Of a DNA stretch of 64,000 bases, positions 49,791-63,262 are shown one piece after another. The position numbers and the translations under genes were made by a program. Every line of letters begins with the position of its first letter. Within the stretch, counting starts at the first letter, position 1. The stretch is from Lethocerus indicus (taxonomy: Eukaryota > Arthropoda > Insecta > Hemiptera > Belostomatidae): positions 5,687,637 through 5,751,636 of the forward strand of contig JACDQD010000010.1 of NCBI GenBank assembly GCA_019843655.1, read 5' to 3'. Below the pieces are notes generated by a model. It was not told the origin of the DNA. It was given only the letters and a program-made list of their open reading frames with translations, and did no database searches.

Positions 49791-52299
49791 TATGTGAGCC
49801 GTTTATTTTGAAAGTGGCCTAAGTCCATTTATCGAGATATGGGTTTGCGTTTCAATGAATTTAAGAATATACGTATAGGATACTAATATGTCATACTGCT
49901 TAAGTGTATCTAAGGGTGTTAAATTTATAGTTCCTATTAAAATAGTGCCAATTATTAAGGGAATAATATTCGTTTTCTTATCAAGAATGGAGTTAGGCCA
50001 CTTTTAAACTGCAAGTTACGATTATTGAACTAACTCTGAAAACTTAAGTGTCAAGAATTATCGTATTTGCTCGGATTATAAGCAAACTGAAATGCTTTAC
50101 TGATAAATAACATAAAGTTGTGCATGTAACCATGACAACCGGAAAAAATTTAAAAATGGAGTTAGGCCACTTTCAAAATAAACGGCTAACGTATAGCTAC
50201 TGAACTCATGAGATCTATTTTTAAAATAAAATTTTAATTGTTGGCAATTCGGTATTGAATAGATCCGAACGTTTCGGCATTGAGATGTCAAATTTTGGTT
50301 CCCCCCTCATACCCAAAAGTCTACGACCGTTTCGAGATTCATTCGCATTCATAGGCAACTAGTTTAACCCGGTGGATTTATCAAGATTCCCGTACCACTT
50401 TCGGGCCGGGGGTGCGCCTAAATATTGAATCAAGCGTAGATGAGATTTTTTGATGCCTCATGGCGCCGGTAGTCCGGTGGACACGCGCGGCGGCGGCGGC
50501 TACCGCCTACCAAAATTGTGGTCTGAATATTTAAATAATTGCGCGATATAAGACTGAAATGAGGGTTAAAAAAAGGAATGTAGGTGACGCCTCGGTTAAT
50601 GTCCCGCTCGTGAGGGGAGGGGACAACATTATTATGAAGCCCCACGGAACCGAGCGACCGCTAATTTTAAATTAGAGCCTAACAGATCCCGGTCCCTAAG
50701 CCGTAGGAAATAAAAGGGGCAACATTGTTCACCAACTCTTATTTCTCTTTATACAACAATGTAGCACTACACTGCACGGGAAGTCGGATTTTTAGTAGAG
50801 TTGTAAACGGCCAAACAGGGGTTGACCATTTTTCGATTGTGATGAATGGCCGAGGCTACCATTCATCTTTGGTCGATGCTTCGGTTTCAGAGGGGGCACC
50901 CTATATTTTTTACCCCTATACAATTATATATAATATCGACCTTGTTCTTATGCGGTCATATATACACGTAATTTACAGGAAACACTTTACCGGTACGACG
51001 TTATTAATGGTTTTCTGTTTGCTTATCTCTGAGAATGTAACCCAGAATTTCGGCTCAGGGTATAAAGGAGTTCGCGTGAGGGCATTTTCATGTTTATAAA
51101 AGGAGTCCGGAAATATGAATGAAATTAAAAAAAAATCAACGCACAAAGAAGACGTATAAGAACATCACTTCATGTTAACACCAAGTATTTATAAACTTAT
51201 TCGGACGCTGGACAAGAGATGAGCTCAGATAAGATCATGACTCCTGATGACCCATCCATAACCGGGTAACATTCAACAGATTGTCCCATAAATATTCAAT
51301 TAGTCCCTCTCCCCCCTTTTATTGTGAAATGAAATGTGTGCCGGGGAAGGGGGTGAGGAGCAAAATCGGGGGTTTGAGGGGGGTGGGAGCTACGAGTCAT
51401 GTTTTATTCATTTATTTCCTTTTAAAAAATACGGCGTCTGCCGCCCCCGCCTCCGCGCCGGTGTGACGGGAGACCCCTCCTCCCGCCCCTCATCCGGCCA
51501 TGAAGTATTAATGCCAGGGCGTGAAAAAGCTCCACGGCAAAATAATCAGAGGTGTTACTATGCAAATATGGAGCTAACGGTGGGGGGGGTTGGGAGGTTT
51601 CAGAAGGCTCCGCTCCCGTGGAAAAAACCAATCTGTTGGGCTTTTCTAATATTTAAAACTCGGCTACCGTAGCCGGTGGGGCCGGTTCCTGTTTCTCTGT
51701 CTCTAACCGGGCGGGAGTTAATACGAAAGGACACTGTCCAACCGTTACTGTACTACTACCGAACCTGATCCCATACCCCACCTTTCTTAATTAAACTGAC
51801 ATACTGACAAGGACGACGTAAATAGATACTTCACGTCGTGGAAGTTTATAAAATGATAGAAGACGGCGTAAAGAAAATATTGAAAGAGGGATAGAGAGAC
51901 TTGAGGTGGGTAGCAGGTTCGTGCACACGTCTCAGCCATAAGACCGCACGACTTGAGCGTGTGCCTGTTCTCTCTTGTAACAGCTCACGGATCGGTTACT
52001 TCCCAGTGATCTACTATCTCTTGACAAATGGATTTTCCCTCCGCGAGGTATAAGGTAAAATTTTAAATTTAGTCTTGCAGACAAATTTGGAAATGGGCTA
52101 AGATTATTCAACAGCCTTATATGACGCCGGACGTCCGTTATCTGAAATCTGCAGAGTAGAATCCAATCTGGATTGACGACTGAAAAAATTCAAATATGGC
52201 CTAAAATTCTATACCATTAACATTTTTAAAATACGATAAAAATAGCGTTAAAAAATAAATACGGGAATAAGACGGTTTCAGATAGCATTTATTTATTTT
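49791..52299. other. Gene-free stretch
   Basis: Two short blocks, near 49800 and near 50155, share GAGTTAGGCCACTTTCAAAA-like sequence in opposite or same sense (49809-49825, 49990-50006, 50158-50180), hinting at an old repeat. Nothing else was recognised. Confidence 0.35.
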
Positions 52300-52795
52300 C
52301 TTTTTTTTTAACTTTTTTATTATGCACAATCAACCTATAAAGTTATAGGTGCAATTGATACATGTATATTTTTCGCGTGTTTGTCTCGATAAAGAAACCA
52401 CCCAGTGATGGCGCTTTTGACACGATTTAACTACTGTCCGAGATGATGTCTAGGCCAGTGGCGTTTAAGCCGTCGTGGTGGGGATAGTGGATGGGTAAAA
52501 GAGGAAAGGGACTGAACGAGTGGATTAGGATGAGGAGAAAGGCGGGAGTGGAACTTCAAGAATCGAGATTTTGCGACTTCGTCGACTGTCGGTATGTTGA
52601 GGTCATGGTGGATTGTGTGGTTAGAAACATACCGGGGAGCATTAAGGATGGTGCGAAGGACTTGGATGGAGCGATGTTGGATGTCTTGTTGCTTTTGTAT
52701 ATTGTTAGTTTGTTACTTAAGGTCAATTTCGATGTCCGTTTTAGTAATGGCCTTAAGAGTCGATTCTTATTGAGTCGGGTGTGGGGATTCCACTT
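52300..52795 (-). pseudogene. Jockey-type retrotransposon remnant, minus strand
   Basis: The reverse complement matches the 2555-3040 copy, including the extra 3' segment (GGTGGTTTCTTTATCGAGAC) and the TTGATTGTGCATAATAAAAA tail. The tail becomes the T-rich stretch at 52300-52325 on the plus strand. The 5' end is truncated near 52795, at the same GGTGTGGGGATTCC point as in other copies. Confidence 0.8.
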
Positions 52796-52828
52796 GAGAT
52801 TTATTTATTTAAGAAAAATATTATTGTA

Positions 52829-53043
52829 AATTTCGTGTGTTTCTGTCTCCTCTCGCCGGTTTGGTCTTTTGCTAGACCGGTTTCGGCTGCTCGCCATCTT
52901 CACCGGCGCCGTTAATCACTTTTGGCACTTTGGACGTATTTCGGGCATCCTCACTGCACTGTCACTGTCACTTGTACTTGAGGCAGGGAGACACGAAATC
53001 TGCGGTATTCCAACCCCTCGCGGACCACAAAACAGGTATTTCA
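52829..53043 (+). mobile_element. Hairpin-MITE copy
   Basis: Left arm TTTCTGTCTCCTCTCGCCGG with GCTAGACCGGTTTCGGCTGC, middle blocks (GGGCATCCTCACTGCACTGT, CACTTGTACT), and outer terminus GGTATTCCAACCCCTCGCGG to ACAGGTATTT. The right inner arm is deleted. It lies about 35 bp from the 5' end of a Jockey-like fragment. Confidence 0.82.
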
Positions 53044-56000
53044 AAAATTACTATTACACTCTACTATTTTCATCGGATGAATGGAACACCGGGCTGTTTG
53101 GACTGCAAAATAACAGAAACGATGTAGACCTCACGATAATAATATTGGTTACGCCGCCTAGACGGACATACTAATAATGTAGAGGGATGGTGCGGGGAGG
53201 GAGGGGGTGGAAAAAAAATGTTTGCCATGGGGAAAGTATTGGGTCGTAAAGTAAGAGCCGTTGAATGATTGAGCGCGTGCGGCCCAGGTGTCCTCTTTAT
53301 GCAACCGAATATTTTATACAGGGCCCCCCCCCACCGGATCTATACCCGGAAGGGGGTAGGAGTCTTTACTGTACATCTACCGGCCGTATATGATATATCG
53401 GGCGGAAGGGGGGTGGATCTATACATCTTATACAGCTAAGAGTGTGCAACCCGCCCCCCCCTATGATATGCCAGCGCGGTATACGCCACCCAGCCAATAC
53501 CGTCTGAGTGCTTACCTCGGGATCCATTCGCCTAATTGAAATCAAAGGGGGACACGCACAAGGTGAAAGTGACCGGCTCATTAATGATCAACGTTTGCTT
53601 TTGGTATTGTACCACTCGGAATTTCGTATCCTCGCGCCATTTATAGTTTTAGATCCTGGTTCTGAACGAACGAAGCGACCGAATGAAGCTTCCGATATAT
53701 ATTTGTGATATTTATTTGTTGTTGCGGGTTTCGGAAGTGGAACGGAACCGGCGAGACGATTTCCTGCTCGGTTAGTGATATTACCTCGCGGCCAAACGGA
53801 AGTTATCTTCCGTCGAGGACACTCAAAGCAATTTTCCCCTCTTTAATATTATTCCTCCGCAGAAGTGACTCCGCTGTGCGACGTCGAAATACACTGTAAG
53901 CGGTGTAATACATGCCGGACAATTGGGGTGCCCTTCGGTGTTAATTAACTGGAAAATAACGGGGGGGCGCCTATACAAGGGCTGTAGGGCCCGTAAAAAC
54001 AAGTCCGCTTTTCAGTTTCACCGGCGAAAATTCCTGCCATTCGACCCGGGCGATTATTTCCGGGAGATGAGAGGAACACTTTCTGAAATCGCGCATCCAC
54101 TCCAGGACTGGATTATTTTTTTAACCGGGCCTCCTTTTTTTCTAAATTATTTACACGGTAAATGGGGGGGGGCCTACTTCGCCCTGTCGAGTACCCTTCG
54201 CGACCCTTATCCTCCTTATGTATGCTCGTCACTCGAGACGGGATTTTATATGCGGTTATGAGAGAAAAAAAACAGAACAAAAATTAAAGCGCGCTCCTCT
54301 CAATCTTCAGTAAGAGACGAAAATTACTGAATTGAATTACGAGAGCTTAAAATCTTCACAAAACCGCATAACCGTTATTGCAGGAAATGGACGAGCGGTT
54401 TAAAAATTAAAGTGGCAAAATTGTAATAAAATATTTGATTTTTATTACTAACAAAGGACGCCTAATAGGATGAGGGAATTTATAAAACAATTATTGGTTT
54501 TCCAAATATATAGTTAACTTTAATTAACTCTATAAAACCACCGGATATCGGGCCGTGTGCCAATTATTCTCCACAATTTCCCCATTCTATTTTCAATTGA
54601 ATGACGCATAGCTCAAAGTAACCTAATTGAACTCAATGTTTTTAGCGCGACCAGTTGGGAAATGCGAGTCTCAAAGTAGAGAGAAGGTAACTTTTGCATC
54701 TAATAATAAATATTGCGGAAACGATCGCGCGTTCGTAATTCAGAATAAACGTGTAATGACGCACCACGGCTCGGAACGGCATAATATCGCAATGAAAGGG
54801 GAAATTGTGCGCGCTGGAAGAATGTGGAAGTTAAGAGGGAGGGAGCCACTCTTACGGAGAAGGGGAGAGTCCAATATAATGGGGCTTAAATCGACCGGGA
54901 GTTGTAACCAGTTATGACAGCCGGGGAATGTAATGGGAACTACCTCCAGACCCTCCGGATAATTGTCTTATTACCGCTTACCGCGAGTCGTTATTGTTAA
55001 GTCTACTTATGCCACTGTACGCTTCCGTTTTCTTAACTACTAGATAAAGTGAAACGGCTCTAATTAGGGAATGGAAAATTAAAAAACGCAGTTTGTCTTG
55101 TCTTAAATTTGGATCTAGCCGCAATGGCCATCCATTATTAAATCTAGAATGTCGTGGAAAGTCATACTCTTAGGAGGAGCTGAAAATTTATCCAGCTTAA
55201 CTGCGAATATCTGTGTGTATTCTACTATTGTCAAAATTACAGTGCAAGATTACAAATTACGTCTCCAATTACGGGTAATAAAATTCTGAGACGTATTTTT
55301 CGCTGGGCCCCTTCGGCCATTTAAGTCTCAATTCAGAAGCAATATGTCCTTCGGGTGATAGTTTTCCCTTCGCATTCCCCTCAGGACTGCCCCCCCCCTC
55401 CGGCCGAAAAATAGGGAGAATAAACCATATCGAAGACAATTATCTCGAGGCGCAGCAAATCTCAGTGAACGCCATAAGCCCCGTCATTATATCGTGGCCG
55501 GTACTCCTCCGGGGCCAACCGCGGTCGGCAGTAGTTCCTGGTTTCCCTTTCTTCGGGCGAAAAATGTTTCCCCTCCTCCGCCCCGGGGTGGAAAATTGTC
55601 GCGGAGCGGCACAATCATCATCGTTTCTCGTTAGGGCGGCGGGGGCGGTTTGAGCGGGGGCGGGGGGGGGGCGGCTTCTCGAGGAGCCCGAAGAGCCTGA
55701 CGGGTGGCCGCTGCCCCCCCGGGGCAACTACTCCACTCGTCGACGTTTTTTTTCAGTTTTTTTTCTTTTCCTCCTCCTTTTTTTCTTTACAGTCATCTCC
55801 CTTTTTCCTCCGGTACTCCGCCCGCTCTCTTTACCCCCACCCGCTAGATTCATCAACGGCCGGGCCATTTCGTGATTTTTCAACAATCCTCGACGACAAT
55901 CCTCCACTCATTCGGACGCCTCATTTAGAATCCTAAATTGCGTCTGTCGTCCACGAGAAGTGGAAAACTGAAACTCTTGGACCGTTCCTACGCGTCATAA

Positions 56001-56267
56001 ATTTTACCGCACCCCTCTTGACATTATACTCGCCGTACAGTTTTCGCACGGACATTATTTTAAAGTTTTCTCGATCCTCGCTGATTTAGCTTTTAGGTAA
56101 ACATCTGCTATAGCTGTTTTTGGCTACATGGTGGGAGTGTGAATTATTCTGGCAATTCTGATTCTGTCCTTGTTCGGGTGTTTTTTTTACATCGGTAGGG
56201 ATGTAATTGAGCGGCTTATATCCTTGTCACATTTCCGTTTGGTTGCAGTTAGCAAGTTTCTTGTTTA
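53044..56267. other. Gene-free stretch
   Basis: GC-rich, CpG-rich patches (53300-54250, 55300-55900) contain homopolymer C and G runs. The 112-codon frame at 53923-54261 has no family resemblance. Confidence 0.45.
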
Positions 56268-56582
56268 ACACACCTGTTTTGCGGACTGCGAGGGGTTGAA
56301 ATACCGTAGAATTTTTGTGTTCCTGTTTCCTCTCGCCGGTTTGGTCTTTTGCTAGACCGGTTTCGGCATCTTCAGTAGCGGTGGTCACTATTTGCACTTT
56401 GTATGCTTTTCGGGCATCCGTAGTAGACTACAGTACAAGTGATAGTGACGGTGCAGTGAGGATGCCCGAAAAACATCCAAAGTGCAAATAGTGACCACCG
56501 CCACTGAAGATGGCGAGCAGCCGAAACCGGTCTAGCAAAATACCAAACCAGCGAGAGGAGACAGAAACACAACAAATCTACG
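56268..56582. mobile_element. Hairpin-MITE, most complete long-palindrome copy
   Basis: Outer terminus CACCTGTTTTGCGGACTGCG is followed by the arm TCCTCTCGCCGGTTTGGTCT. The centre lies at about 56435-56440, after which the same blocks return in reverse complement (GGATGCCCGAAAAACATCCA, AGTGACCACCGCCACTGAAG, CCAGCGAGAGGAGACAGAAA). The two halves pair over more than 100 bp. The right outer terminus is absent. Confidence 0.88.
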
Positions 56583-59389
56583 GCAAATTTCTTTTGTTGA
56601 GCTGTATTACCGGGGTGAATATCGACCCCCCCCCGGTCGAATACGGCAATAAAAAATACTCTATTAGCGTTTGAAATGATATAATCATATTCCCCTCATC
56701 AATTAGTTCCCCTCAACACGAACACGCTGATCATTTCCCTAGATTAATTGTATTCTTTAATTCGAAAGTTATATAGAGGGAAGATAGTGTGGCTTATTTG
56801 AGGAGGGGGTTTGGCATTCTGCTTTTCAGGTGGAAGTCCCACCGAGCCCCGGCCAAGTTTTATTGGTCGGAGCGGTCTCTAACTCTCCCCCGAATAAAAG
56901 TTGAAGCCAATCTTTATCAACCTCATTTTACGACTCGGGTCACCCCACTAGAAACATTGTTTTTTTTCTTCGTACCAAGAGCCGAAGGGAGGGAAAGGTG
57001 GGGTGCGATTATTGGAAGGGGTGGGAACGTCCATTTGCTGTATTACATTTCACGGCTCTGATCCTTCTTGATGAAATAACAATCAGACCGCCTATTATCG
57101 TTAAAAAACCGATTGTTCCGATCGTCTTTTAAAAAATTAAATATGTCATAAATGTATCCAATTTGAAGTTTGAAATACCGTCCCCAGCATGATTCTCTAC
57201 TTCCAAGAAGTATTGTATCGCAATAGAAATAACGTATAACTAACTCAATTCTTACAACTCGAGCCTATTTAAAATATTTCTGAAATGAGACTGATTGGAG
57301 TACAGAGCCTTTTTCCTCCTCTAAAAACAATAATATTATGCCATAAAACCGTTCCGTTTGTCACTTTTTCCAAATGAAACAATGAAAGTCCCCCTCTGAA
57401 TTGAAGGCATTTCTCAGTCTATTACCGGCCCTGTTATTTCTGCTGAAAAGGGTTGCAATTTACGTCGATGAGATAATTGTCTTGAATTCCGGACATAATT
57501 ATTCCTGAAAATGTTTCAAGTCGGTTGTGTAGAACGTTTGAGCCGCCCTCCTACAGAGGGGAGGTATCAAATTTTAGTTCCGAGAAGATATCGAGGATTA
57601 TATGCCGACAGACAGTACCGAATAAATCCCTTTATAATTAATTAATTTATAATGATATATGGTGGGAGTGGCAGAGATATTTCTTGAAGTTGTAATACTA
57701 TACGATCGTTATAAAATAACATACTACATATTATGTTTTATTAATTAATAACGTTCCAAACTTAACTATGATGGATTATTCGAAATTTTATATGATAAAT
57801 TGAACCAAATTTTACTTCGGTCTTAGATCTAGTTGTGGGAAGGAACAGGAAAAATATTCAGCACGAATCAGGAATTTTTCTCTTTGTCCCACTTTCTCTC
57901 TTATTTCTCGATTTAGCACTTCACCGTATTCGTCCCCATTTTCTTTTATTATTATTTTGAACGTTTGCTTTCGACGAAATTGTACCCGTGATTGTCAGAT
58001 AGTTGAAATCCTCTACGTCCCCTCCACGAGACGGAATATATCGTCCTTCCCCTCTTCAATATACTTAATAAGGCCGCACCAAAACTTCGGTATGGGATCC
58101 AGGACACTTTTGAGTCCAAAAATCCATTGCTGCGCCAGTCACCGACCAAAATTTTCTTTTTTGAAAAACACCTCCTATAATTCATCCCACAGTTTTCCCA
58201 CAAACAAGAAGACAATAGACCACAAGGGGTTAATTTTCCAATAATTATATTATCAACAGGTTCAATTGTTGATGCAAATACTGTAAAAAAATTATCAAAT
58301 ATTATATAAGTAAGGAAAGGTTTCGAAGAAGGGTTTAATCACTGATCAACCGTTTCCTCCTTTATTTCCTTTTTCTATTATACATTATAATACAATAGGG
58401 ACGTGGCATCTTGATGGCCCACAAACGTCGCTGATATTGAGATAAAACGTGAATTTCCGAGAGCGTATCCTATGTTCTACCTAGGTAGAGTTCTTTTGGC
58501 GGCACTGGCGCTAACTTATAGATTATTTATTTATATTTATGCACTGAAGGAATTCCTAGGAGACTATTGAATTAATCTCTTCAGGAGGAACGTTCCCTTC
58601 GTCTAGCGACCTCCGACAAGTGGGAGGCCAAATACTCTCAACCGTCGCTTGATTCGGGATCGCTCGAATTTTCTCAAAACGTAGCGGCCGCCTGCATTAT
58701 TGATGCCCGCCACTTAATCGACGTCGAATTGAGTCCGTGCCAAATCGACGAATATTATAGGCGCAGTTCCCCAAACTGTTTGCCCCAACACTCGAGACTG
58801 CCTAATCCCGGTTATCCCCCTCTCCCCTCAACCCCCGCCGACGACAATTATTTCTGATTAATCAATTATTAAGAGGCACCCCCCTCCCCCAGCAGGTCCC
58901 CGCGAGCTGTCAGCTCCCCGGCTGGAGGCCCGCTCATGTGTTCCCAGGGCCTCCATTGTCAACCTTTATTGCCCAATCCCAGACGCGAACGCGCACCCCC
59001 TACCAACACACACTCTCACTCCAATGGCGTACTAAATTACTCTTTTGTCCTATTTCGCCCCGGCTTTGCCTTAAACCCCCAACCCCCCCCCCGTGTAGGA
59101 CTTTTTTTCGGCTTAAGCGCAATTAAGAGAATGACGAGTGAATTTCCTTTACAAAACAATTCCGGATAAATGAAAGCCGGCGGAATTTATTAGAAGCACG
59201 CGTTCGTACAATATCTGTCCACTGCTAATGATTTTCGGTGTTTATGACAGAAATAGTTGTGGTAAATTATTAGGAACGCAATATAAAAACTGTCCTAAAG
59301 CAATTGCGGACACAATTATAAAATATTAAGGCCAGTTTAATTGAAAACATCGGATATAAACAGATACTACATTTTTATATTAACCCTTC
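56583..59389. other. Gene-free stretch
   Basis: Mixed sequence with short open frames only. No repeat or gene was recognised. Confidence 0.45.
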
Positions 59390-59616
59390 TATGGGCCGAA
59401 TTTTTATTTTAAATCCAAAAAATTGGGGAATGAAAAATCAGCAATTATAAACCTATAAATACAAATGAAAAAAAATTGATATTGATATTGGTTGTCTTGA
59501 CAACGTTATAGGATTAAGATTTATCCGCCATTTCACGAAAAAAGCTATAATTATTTGGTAAAATCTCGATAAATTGAAATGTGAACTGAAAGTTACACGG
59601 GCCCATAGAGGGTTAA
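59390..59616. mobile_element. MITE with TTAA target duplication (piggyBac-like), second family
   Basis: TTAA at 59390-59393 and 59613-59616 flank imperfect inverted ends CCCTTCTATGGGCC and GGGCCCATAGAGGG. The element is 227 bp long, AT-rich and non-coding. Its ends differ from the 14.3-kb element, so it is a separate subfamily. Confidence 0.72.
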
Positions 59617-62600
59617 GCGATTTTCTCTTAATTTTATCAGTGTCTGACTTGTCGCCATGGTGAGTACGCGGAGTAATAATTGAAATACGCAAAATTCATC
59701 GAGAGATGCGAGATCGTGCCCCGAGTTAGTGGAACAGATAGTGACGTATTTATGCGCCAAAGTATTGTCAGCAATATAAGTTAAAGGCATGTTTGAAAGG
59801 AAAAAATTTGGAATTATTTTATTTCTCTGTGGGAGATTAAATAATAATAGAGCTGTTAACTGTTACTTTATGTATACACATCTCAAGACGGACTTTGAAG
59901 GCCGTAATAATTACTAAAGCAATACTTCTGACGGTTGTGGGGAGGCGGAAGGTTGCGAGCTCGAGGGCAATTAGGCGATTGGAGGTAAAAAAAATCCCTC
60001 TGGGCACATGTTCAAATTATTTCGCACGATTTACAAAGCTGTTTGTAAACACACAGGGTATCTTGTCGCTGATAGGATTTCCGTAATGGAACAATAAATC
60101 CTTAGGGTGATTGATCGGGAGGAGTACCACGCACTCTGCAGGTATTATCGTAGAAAATTGAATTACAATTGTGATTGGCAGACTTGTCCAATATGCGGCC
60201 AATAAATTACTGGCGGGGGAAGTCGCCGTGTGCCAAAATTAAAATTTTCATATCTCTCCGCGGCAGAAGAGAGATGATGATGATGACGGAGCGTCTGATT
60301 TATTGAGGTGGGCGCGTTCGCCTCAGCCGCCGCCCGCCAATAAGAGTGGTGGGTGGCCCTCTCGACGAAATTAAAACCCATTATTAAAACTCCACCAATT
60401 AAAGCGTTAATACCCGGCCGAAGGTGATCTACGATCCACCTTCTAGCATTTCAAAATTGCGGTGATTCGGGCCGTAAAAAAAAAGAGAGAAAAAAATTAC
60501 GGCCGGAAACCCTGGACGTACCAGGCAACGTGTTCTAGACAGAACACGAGTAATTTTTGTTTAAATAAAAAAGGAAGTTGTAAACACAGACCCGGAATGG
60601 GTGGCAAAATGCATTATAATTTTACAGGTAACATAAAAACGAAGGTAGTTACAGGATAGTTACATTGCGACAGGATACTTAATAAAATGTACGTTGATAA
60701 TTTTTATAATACGAGAAATATACTCCTATAAACATTAGTTATTAATATGTATGATAATAAGAAATTCTAAAGCTTATTTGGCAGTGTAAATATAACTAGG
60801 GAGCTTCTTCGATGGCCTCGTCTGAAGCACCTTGCTTTACTGCTCTGAAATTTGGGGTCTTTAGTACTCTGTTTAGAAAGGGTTCAATTAAGATTTATTA
60901 ATATGTTATTACAACTTCAATTTAAAACGCCAGGCGCCCTAGTCAAGTTGCAGGCGAAACGAATTAATCTTCTGGCAGAAGTTTATCAAATCCCTTAAAT
61001 ATTCGGTAAAAATTCGTTCTTTACAGAATAATAACGGCCGTAAAAAGTTGTTTTAATAGGTTATACGACTTGAGTGGTAATCTTCCTTTTAATTGGGCAA
61101 AGGAACTGCGGCATATTTTCTCTTCAAGGGGGCGCTTCGGAGTTATGGAACTTAACTTTATGGAAGTGTGACATTTGTTCAGTTCCCTCCCTATATACTA
61201 AGTATGTCCTCAACATTTGAAATAGTATAAAATAATTATTTAATTTATCTCCCACAATCGGGGATACCGTCGGTATTACCAATTTCGTAAAATATCTACA
61301 CTTTTAATGGAAAATATTAATTTCAGGAGCCCGTATCCCGTTTCTTCGGGCCTATATTATTAAGATGAAACCCGGCTACCTGAAGGATGATGAAGTTTCC
61401 TTTGATGTTGGGAATGTTTTATTCGTCGGTGAAAAGTATCAAGTCGGCATTCGGACTCTGCCTCTCGTATTTTCTATTTTTGATAAAGAAGAGCCGAGAA
61501 AGGCCTTTTCTTGAGGGCGGGAGTAGGGGCCTCATCCGAACGCCGGGGTATCAAAGAAACGCCGATCGGGAATCTCTTCATTGTTCTTCGCCCTTTCCCC
61601 TTCCTCGCTTCTATCTTGCTTCGACTGTTTTCCACACGCGCCTGAAAACAAACGGTCGGCGGGCATTTTCGGTGTAAATGTTCCGCCCGAAAAGCGGAAA
61701 CGAAATTAAAGCCGACGCCGGGAGGCCGCGGCCGCGACGGCGATTTATAATTCACGAGGTCGAGCGGAAACGTGTCCCTCAAAACATGTTTACAGTCTGA
61801 AGTCTTAAGAACATACGAACGGTAACAGGCATACATCATTCAAACGTGTATTTAGACGTTCGTGTTTGAGATCCATTACCAGCTCCTAGGCCGTTGGCCA
61901 CTTCATGCCAACAGAAATTATACTTTAACGCCTTGTGATGTTAAAAAATTTAACTTTCCTTCAATCTAGTTCGCCTGGACCGTCCTGTAAATTTTTTTGA
62001 AATTTCAGAATGCAATACGTCTTTACTATGAAAATTAAGTTGAAAGGGGATACATTGGTTCTGAAATGTATATCTGTTATTTTAAACTAAAGGAAATGAA
62101 ATTCTATTACTAGTGCTACTTTAATTCCAGTATCAATATGGTATATCAATACGTGAACAATTTTATGACTGCATAAAATTCAGTAATCGGTACCTGATCG
62201 TGTTTACCTTAAATTTCATATTAAAGGATGAATTTCGTTGGTTCATCGTGAATTACGTAATTATCATCATGTACATTTTATGGATGGGCGATCGAATTGC
62301 GGTTCAATGGATATTTCCATTGACAACTTCGGCGTCAACCGGGAGTTAAATATGGGACTTGATCGATTGCCGGGGCCGACTGGTGAAGAGCGAAGTCTTA
62401 TCTTAATGGTTGGAAGAAGGCGGGAAAGTCGTTTGGAGTTGCATGAGAAGGCGGCGTGTACTCGTTACACTCCGATTCCCTTATCACTACTTGTATTTCG
62501 TTGGAGGGGGGCGTGGGCGGGGGGTAGGCTTTGTGTAGCGACCCCCCCAACAGTAGGTCAAACGCCGCGCTCTCTGCAAATCGAACACTGCGACGTGAGA

Positions 62601-62881
62601 CAGTTTCCAAAGTACTCCCCTTACTTATTTTCAGACTTAGAAATAAGCAATACACAGTGCGTACATTCGTATCAATAACTTCGAATTAAAGCCGACAGTA
62701 TTTTGATAATTGTACACATAATATGTTGACGTATTTAGACATATATAGAAATAAATCCATCACAAATACTAAGGTGTTGAGAATAGAGGTAGTGAAAAGG
62801 GAACCCTGCCACTTAGAAGACAGTTCTTTCTTTTAAGTTAGTGCAAGCTTTGCTCTCAATACTGACTGGTGACTACTTATT
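59617..62881. other. Gene-free stretch
   Basis: No coding exon was recognised. The 146-codon frame at 62238-62678 starts without ATG and lacks any recognisable motif or splice context. Confidence 0.45.
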
Positions 62882-63262
62882 TTTTTTTATTTATTTTTTG
62901 TACAATCAACTACATATAGTTATTGGAACAAATGTTGAATGTTTGTTTTTCCACGTTAATGTTTCGATAAAAGATGGCATCACATGAGCACATCGTCGAC
63001 TGTTGGTATGTTGAGGTCATGGTGGATTGTGTGGTTAGAAACATACCTGGAGCATTAACGGTACGAAGTACTTTTGAATGGAACTCTTGGATTTCTTGGC
63101 GGAACCCCATTGCTCTATTCCGTAAGTCCATGTCGGTTTGAATATGGATTTGTATATTGTCAGTTTGTTGTCTATTGTAAGTTTTGATGTCCTTTTCAAA
63201 AGGAGTCAAAATTAACGGTTAGTTCTATTCTTTTCAGTCGGGTATGGGGGTTCCACGTGAGT
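62882..63262 (-). pseudogene. Jockey-type retrotransposon remnant, minus strand
   Basis: The reverse complement encodes broken pieces of the same C-terminal block (FHSKVLRTVNAPGMF in one frame). It has the 3' end GTTGATTGTACAAAAAATAA followed by an A-rich tail at 62880-62900. Its insert before the tail differs from the other subfamily. Several frameshifts are present. Confidence 0.8.

Noticed and set aside
62238..62678. 146-codon plus-strand frame
   Set aside because: It starts without ATG and has no family resemblance or neighbouring exons.
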